The notes under the pieces: model-generated | The model's database searches: none | Seen by the model: the letters and a program-made list of their open reading frames with translations, nothing else | Told to the model about the DNA's origin: nothing | Program-made: the position numbers and the translations under genes | Origin: Melieria omissa | Taxonomy: Eukaryota; Arthropoda; Insecta; Diptera; Ulidiidae | Assembly: GCA_963971225.1 (NCBI GenBank) | Contig: OZ020268.1 | Coordinates: 48,472,404 to 48,536,403 of the forward strand | Direction of reading: 5' to 3' | DNA length: 64,000 bases | In this document: one piece after another, positions 60,488 to 64,000 of the stretch | How positions within the stretch are numbered: the first letter of the stretch is position 1 | How the letters are laid out: each line of letters starts with the position of its first letter

Positions 60488-60740
60488 TCAGGTTAGGTTA
60501 GGTTGGAGTGGCAGCCTTATATGTGAAAAGATCACTTAGGCACAACTTACGGTTAATGTGTTGGATGGTGGATGACGCGATTAACCCTTACAGCGCTGAG
60601 AACCCAGAGAATTTCATTATGAACCTGCCTGGAGACTTGTCTTCAGGGACATTGCCACAACCGGTGGAGAACAGTCGGGGGATATTGCAGGTCTGTTCCT
60701 CAGACAACAATTCGCTTGCTTCTTTTTGATAAAATTGTTC
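60488..60740 (-). mobile_element. Possible second SINE-like copy, 3' end only
   Basis: Begins on the + strand with GGTTAGGTTAGGTTGGAGTGGCAGCC and, about 20 bp later, CACTTAGGC. Read on the minus strand this gives a 3' end CTGCCACTCCAACCTAACCTAACC, related to the tail of the copy at 14560-14815. The head with pol III boxes was not identified, so extent and identity are uncertain. A 73-codon + frame here is not a recognised protein. Confidence 0.3.
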
Positions 60741-62780
60741 CAGCATCAATTTGACCGATGCAAGTGGAGCCCCACTGAAAATTCGACGTCACAACGATTT
60801 AAAGCTGCGGCAACTAGGCACATCAAAGCATTATTGATTTGTTAGATTCCACATTTATACTAAGAACCTTGCGCAAAACTTGCATTTAGAACCAAAATAT
60901 TCAGCCATCGCTGCATACATCAGATCACCAACTGGCAGGTGCAACCAGAACGCGCCACCAGGAGGCTGTATGTCAACTTTGACAGCGCAAGCAGCAAACG
61001 TCGTTCGGGTGTTCGCCAAGTTGCAATGCAATCAGAGACTTTGGCTCGTCTGTCAGCTACCAACCTCTGCACCTGACGCCTGCCACAGCCACAAATGGCG
61101 CAGTCACCCTACACTGCTGTCCTCCTCTACCCAGTCGCTTGCCGTAACCTTTGCTGCCACTTTCATCGCGTGTGTGGCACATTGCGTTCGTACAATTCCA
61201 TTTTCTGCTACTTTACCACAAATCAACTGCAGTCTACAGTTAGTTGCTTTCGGTGCTGTCAATTTTCAAATCTCTCCCATATACCGCACTTCTAGCTTGG
61301 CCAGTCCCCTACCCCCTCGCGCGACTCGCACATTTTGTGCACCTATCAACCGGCCAGTTTATTACAAATATTACACTGTCCACTTGCACATCGTATTTAG
61401 CTCGTTGCACAGCGGACAGACACATTTTTGTGGGTCTTCTGTTTATTTGCTGTTCATTTCAATTCGTCGCTTTCGTCTCATTTTTCATTTCGTTTCATTT
61501 TGTCTGCCGGTTCAGTGCAGTTCAGCTCAGCTCAACTCAGTTCGGTTCGGTTCGTTTGGTTCGGTCTCGCTTTTTATGCGGCCATTGTAATTTAATGATT
61601 TTTTGCTAATGTCGCTGCTTGTGTAAAAGTGCGCTTCTTCGGCACGCCGCGTCGTATGCCCGAATAGCGACATGAACGCACCGACCGACGCACGGACGGA
61701 GGGCCTGTCTATGGCACAGCGGCACGCATACGAGCGCCGGCAGTCAAGTGCGCGATTTTTGTGCCATATTTTCCGATTACCCCGCGCAACTTTCGTGCTT
61801 TGCTGCCTACACGGCACACAGAACCCTAACCTAAACGAACGAAGTCGCACCGCACCCCTCCAGCTGTCTGTCGGTCTCACTGACAGCTTCGGTTACACTG
61901 CCCACTGTGCGTTTGTGTGTGTGTGTGTGTGTCTCACTGTTTGCCTTCCCCGTATTCCTGCACGGTGCGCTTTATGTGTGGCGCTTTGTGCCTTCCACTG
62001 AAGTGGAGTGGCTCAAGTGCGGCAGCCGCCCCGCCATGGCGCAACGGCACATTCTCCACCGAGTAGTTGCTGTGCTACTGATGTTATTTTTGTTGTTACA
62101 TTGGGCACCGGTTACGTTGGTGCTTTGCCTGTTCGCTGCGTTGAGTTTTTGTTTGCCTATTGCTCTTGTTGTTGTCGTTGTCGTTTTGTTCATATTGTGT
62201 TTTTGTTACCTTAACTAAATAACTGTTTGTTTATCTCAACCGCTGTTCGGTCTTCTGGGGCGCTTGGCACTTTGGGCTCTTTCGTTGCGATTCGCTGATT
62301 ACCCTAACCGGTGACCCCCCCACAACCCACTGCTGGCCGATTCGGTGTTTATGTATTTGTGAATGTATGTGCCTGTGTGTGCAGCTCATCTTAAGTGAAA
62401 GTTTTCTTTTACTTCTTATTAATTTTTTGCTCTTTTTTCTTCATTTTTGCTACTGCAAATTGTTGCTTTGTGTTGCGCCGTTCGGTGGTCTTCGTTGTTT
62501 TTATTTTCTATTTTAATTTAGTTTCGGCAGTGGCGATTTGGCGTTCACCATTGGCGCAGTTACGTTTGACGTTTGAAAATTCCTACCGTGTAGGTTAAAA
62601 GTACTTAACGGTTAATGGCAGTGTTGCTTGCTGAATGTAAGAAGAAAAGGAAATGTAATGAACACCGGTTCGCAGTGGGGTCAATGAGTGTGAATTTTCT
62701 CCTCCAAAAACATTTTAGCCATAAAATTGAAAGTAATAAATTCGTGTTTAAGTTGAAAATTTCTTTACACTCTCATCGCT
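60741..62780. other. 3' part of the giant intron, no gene recognised
   Basis: GC-moderate DNA. 60880-61590 contains a 236-codon + frame without recognisable domain, and 61500-61565 has a repetitive TTCAG/CTCAG/TTCGG run. A GT run lies at 61914-61932. It leads into the branch point at 62784. Confidence 0.45.
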
Positions 62781-62783
62781 TCG

Positions 62784-62824
62784 TACTAACGTCAATATTA
62801 ACGCTTGTCTCTTGTTCTTTTCAG
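62784..62824 (+). promoter_or_regulatory. Intron branch point and 3' splice acceptor
   Basis: TACTAAC (62784-62790), a pyrimidine-rich run GTCTCTTGTTCTTTT, then CAG|GTCTGAA with the exon starting at 62825. The branch A to splice site distance is 35 nt, ideal for a fly intron. Confidence 0.85.
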
Positions 62825-63863
62825 GTCTGAAACCAAACCGGAAACGGCACGCGACAACATTTTCAATCCGTACAACAGTTGCGGCATTGACAGCTCCAAT
62901 CACCAGCCATCGAACAAAGCCAACTACAACCACGATGCCAACGCTGTCAGCAGCAGCAGCACCACCACCACCACCACCAACAACAACGTCAACTCGCGCT
63001 CCCTATGCTCCATTGAAAATCAGCAACCCTTGAACGGTGATAACCTAAGCAGCAGCAACAACAACAACAAACTAAACTGCGACACTGCGCACTCGAACAA
63101 CAGCAACCACCACACCTCGCACAGCTCAACAAGTTCTGCCTTCGCCTCCAGCTCCCATGCCAACTCCAATGCCGCCACCTGCTCGTCCTCTTCAACCTCC
63201 TCGGGTGGCACCGGCAGCGCCGTCCACTACTCCACCGCCAGCAGCACGCGCCGACGCCAAATGTCCAGCAACAATCTGGACAACGACCTGGAAATACTCG
63301 ATCGCGAGCTGAGTGAAATCAATGCGCCAATGCCGCTCATCGATCCCGAAATCACGCAGGGCGCCGAGCAGCTGGAGAAAGCGGTGTCGTCGCGCAAGCG
63401 TGCGCGAAGCGAGGACGAGAGCGATCGGCTGGTGCGCGAGGCGCTCTCGCAGTTCTACATACCGCAGCAACGACTGATCTCCGCCATCGAGGACTGCCCG
63501 CTGGACGTGGTCAGCGTGGGCGGCGGCATGGGCCTCGGCATGGGCATGAGCATGGGCATGAGCATGGGTATGGGCATGGGCATGGGCATGGGCATGAGCA
63601 TGGGCATGGGCATGGGCATGGGCATGAGCATGGGCAACATGAGCAGCAAGCGACCGAAGCTGAGCAGCGGCGGCACCGAGCTGGAGCTGGAATTCGACCT
63701 CAACCAGAACCAGAAGGACTTCGAGGTGATCATGGACGCGTTGCGCCTGGGCACGCCCAGTCCGACGCCCAGCGTGGCCAGCGACTCGTGCGGCCAGGCG
63801 GCCATGATGAGCGAATCGGCCAGCGTGTTTCACAATTTGGTCGTCACATCGCTGGAGACATGA
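62825..63863 (+). CDS. SERTA-domain protein (TRIP-Br/taranis-like), coding exon 2
   Basis: Completes codon 102 (Lys) and encodes residues 103-447, ending at TGA (63861-63863). Order: Ser/Asn/Thr/His-rich low-complexity linker (about 103-245); conserved-looking acidic stretch [19 protein letters not shown] (from about 254); basic KRARSE (about 293) and helical [20 protein letters not shown]; Met-Gly repeat (about 333-374); KRPKL, a likely nuclear signal (about 377); and [12 protein letters not shown] (about 401-412), similar to the C-terminal acidic/hydrophobic motif of SERTAD proteins. Codon use is GC-rich, unlike the flanking DNA. Drosophila Taranis is, as I recall, about twice this length, so this may be a shorter isoform, a diverged orthologue, or a different fly SERTA gene; no symbol is given. 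The 213-codon minus-strand frame over this exon is a shadow. Confidence 0.93.
63516..63641 (+). repeat. In-frame GGCATG/AGCATG hexanucleotide array (Gly-Met/Ser-Met)
   Basis: Repeated GGCATG and AGCATG codon pairs encode alternating Gly/Ser and Met for about 38 residues inside exon 2. The unit length is a multiple of three, so copy-number change preserves the frame. Such arrays expand by slippage. Confidence 0.9.
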
Positions 63864-64000
63864 AAGTATCAGTAAGAGCGTGCAAACCAGAATGCTGCCG
63901 CCGGATGCGAGCGAAATGCTGTGTCAATATCAATTTGGTGTTGTTGTAGAACACACTCTTCTACTTCTTCTTATTATTGTTTTTGCTAAATACAATTAGC
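63864..64000 (+). other. Start of the 3' UTR of the SERTA gene
   Basis: Follows the stop codon directly. No AATAAA is present before the window ends, so the polyadenylation site lies beyond 64000. Confidence 0.7.

Larger units (their letters stand above)
27182..62824 (+). other. Giant phase-2 intron of the SERTA gene (35.6 kb)
   Basis: Donor GTGAGT at 27182. Branch point TACTAAC at 62784-62790 with the branch A at 62789, a pyrimidine-rich run, and acceptor CAG ending at 62824, 35 nt past the branch A. Joining the exons gives AA|G (Lys) and an uninterrupted frame. Micro-exons or alternative first exons inside cannot be excluded. The separate entries below describe its contents. Confidence 0.85.

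Noticed and set aside
60880..61590. 236-codon plus-strand frame in the intron
   Set aside because: Long but without domain or splice support. It ends in translated CAG/TTCGG repeats, and two other frames are also open over the same DNA.
63192..63833. 213-codon minus-strand frame opposite exon 2
   Set aside because: Antisense shadow of the GC-rich coding exon: His-Ala repeats are the complement of the Met-Gly array, and no domain is present.

Overview
This is eukaryotic, and almost certainly insect, nuclear DNA. Signs are a spliced gene with a very long intron, fly-style core promoter motifs, abundant CAA/TTG and CA/GT microsatellites, and AT-rich noncoding DNA holding decayed retrotransposons, a SINE-like repeat, a MITE and many degenerate tandem repeats. 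The gene and the sequence texture suggest a higher dipteran with a large genome; a tephritid-type fruit fly fits, but that assignment is inference.

Only one host protein-coding gene can be supported. It lies on the + strand and encodes a SERTA-domain (TRIP-Br/SERTAD, taranis-like) transcriptional co-regulator. A TATA-less promoter with an initiator and an exactly spaced DPE is predicted at 23470-23504. A leader of up to 3.4 kb runs to the ATG at 26877. Coding exon 1 (26877-27181) carries the complete SERTA motif. A 35.6-kb intron (27182-62824) follows, with a GTGAGT donor, a TACTAAC branch point and a CAG acceptor. Coding exon 2 (62825-63863) encodes a Ser/Asn-rich linker, two basic nuclear-localisation-like motifs, a Met-Gly repeat and a C-terminal acidic/hydrophobic motif. 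The joined product is 447 residues, and the phases match exactly (AA|G). The 3' UTR begins at 63864 and continues past the window.

Region 1-23469 has no recognisable host gene. It holds an (AAAAT)n satellite, several GC-richer islands (1410-1890, 5820-6350, 8860-9550, 11800-12320, 18170-18720, 22290-22680) that could be regulatory DNA or noncoding exons, and several degenerate tandem arrays. It also holds a 448-bp solo LTR with a 4-bp target duplication (7025-7472), a 5'-truncated non-LTR retrotransposon with an 8-bp target duplication (12985-13456), two further relics of that element, and a tRNA-derived SINE-like copy.

The giant intron (27182-62824) holds a ~44-bp minisatellite (28524-29070), a 471-bp tandem duplication (50970-51911), a hAT-type MITE with perfect 16-bp terminal inverted repeats (58316-58448) nested in an older repeat, a pair of identical palindromes (30617 and 30833), and kilobase-scale domains of strong strand skew. 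I found no CRISPR array, no canonical tRNA or rRNA gene, and no multi-gene system. The most notable items are the mobile-element insertions with readable target duplications, the paired palindromes, and the architecture of the SERTA gene.
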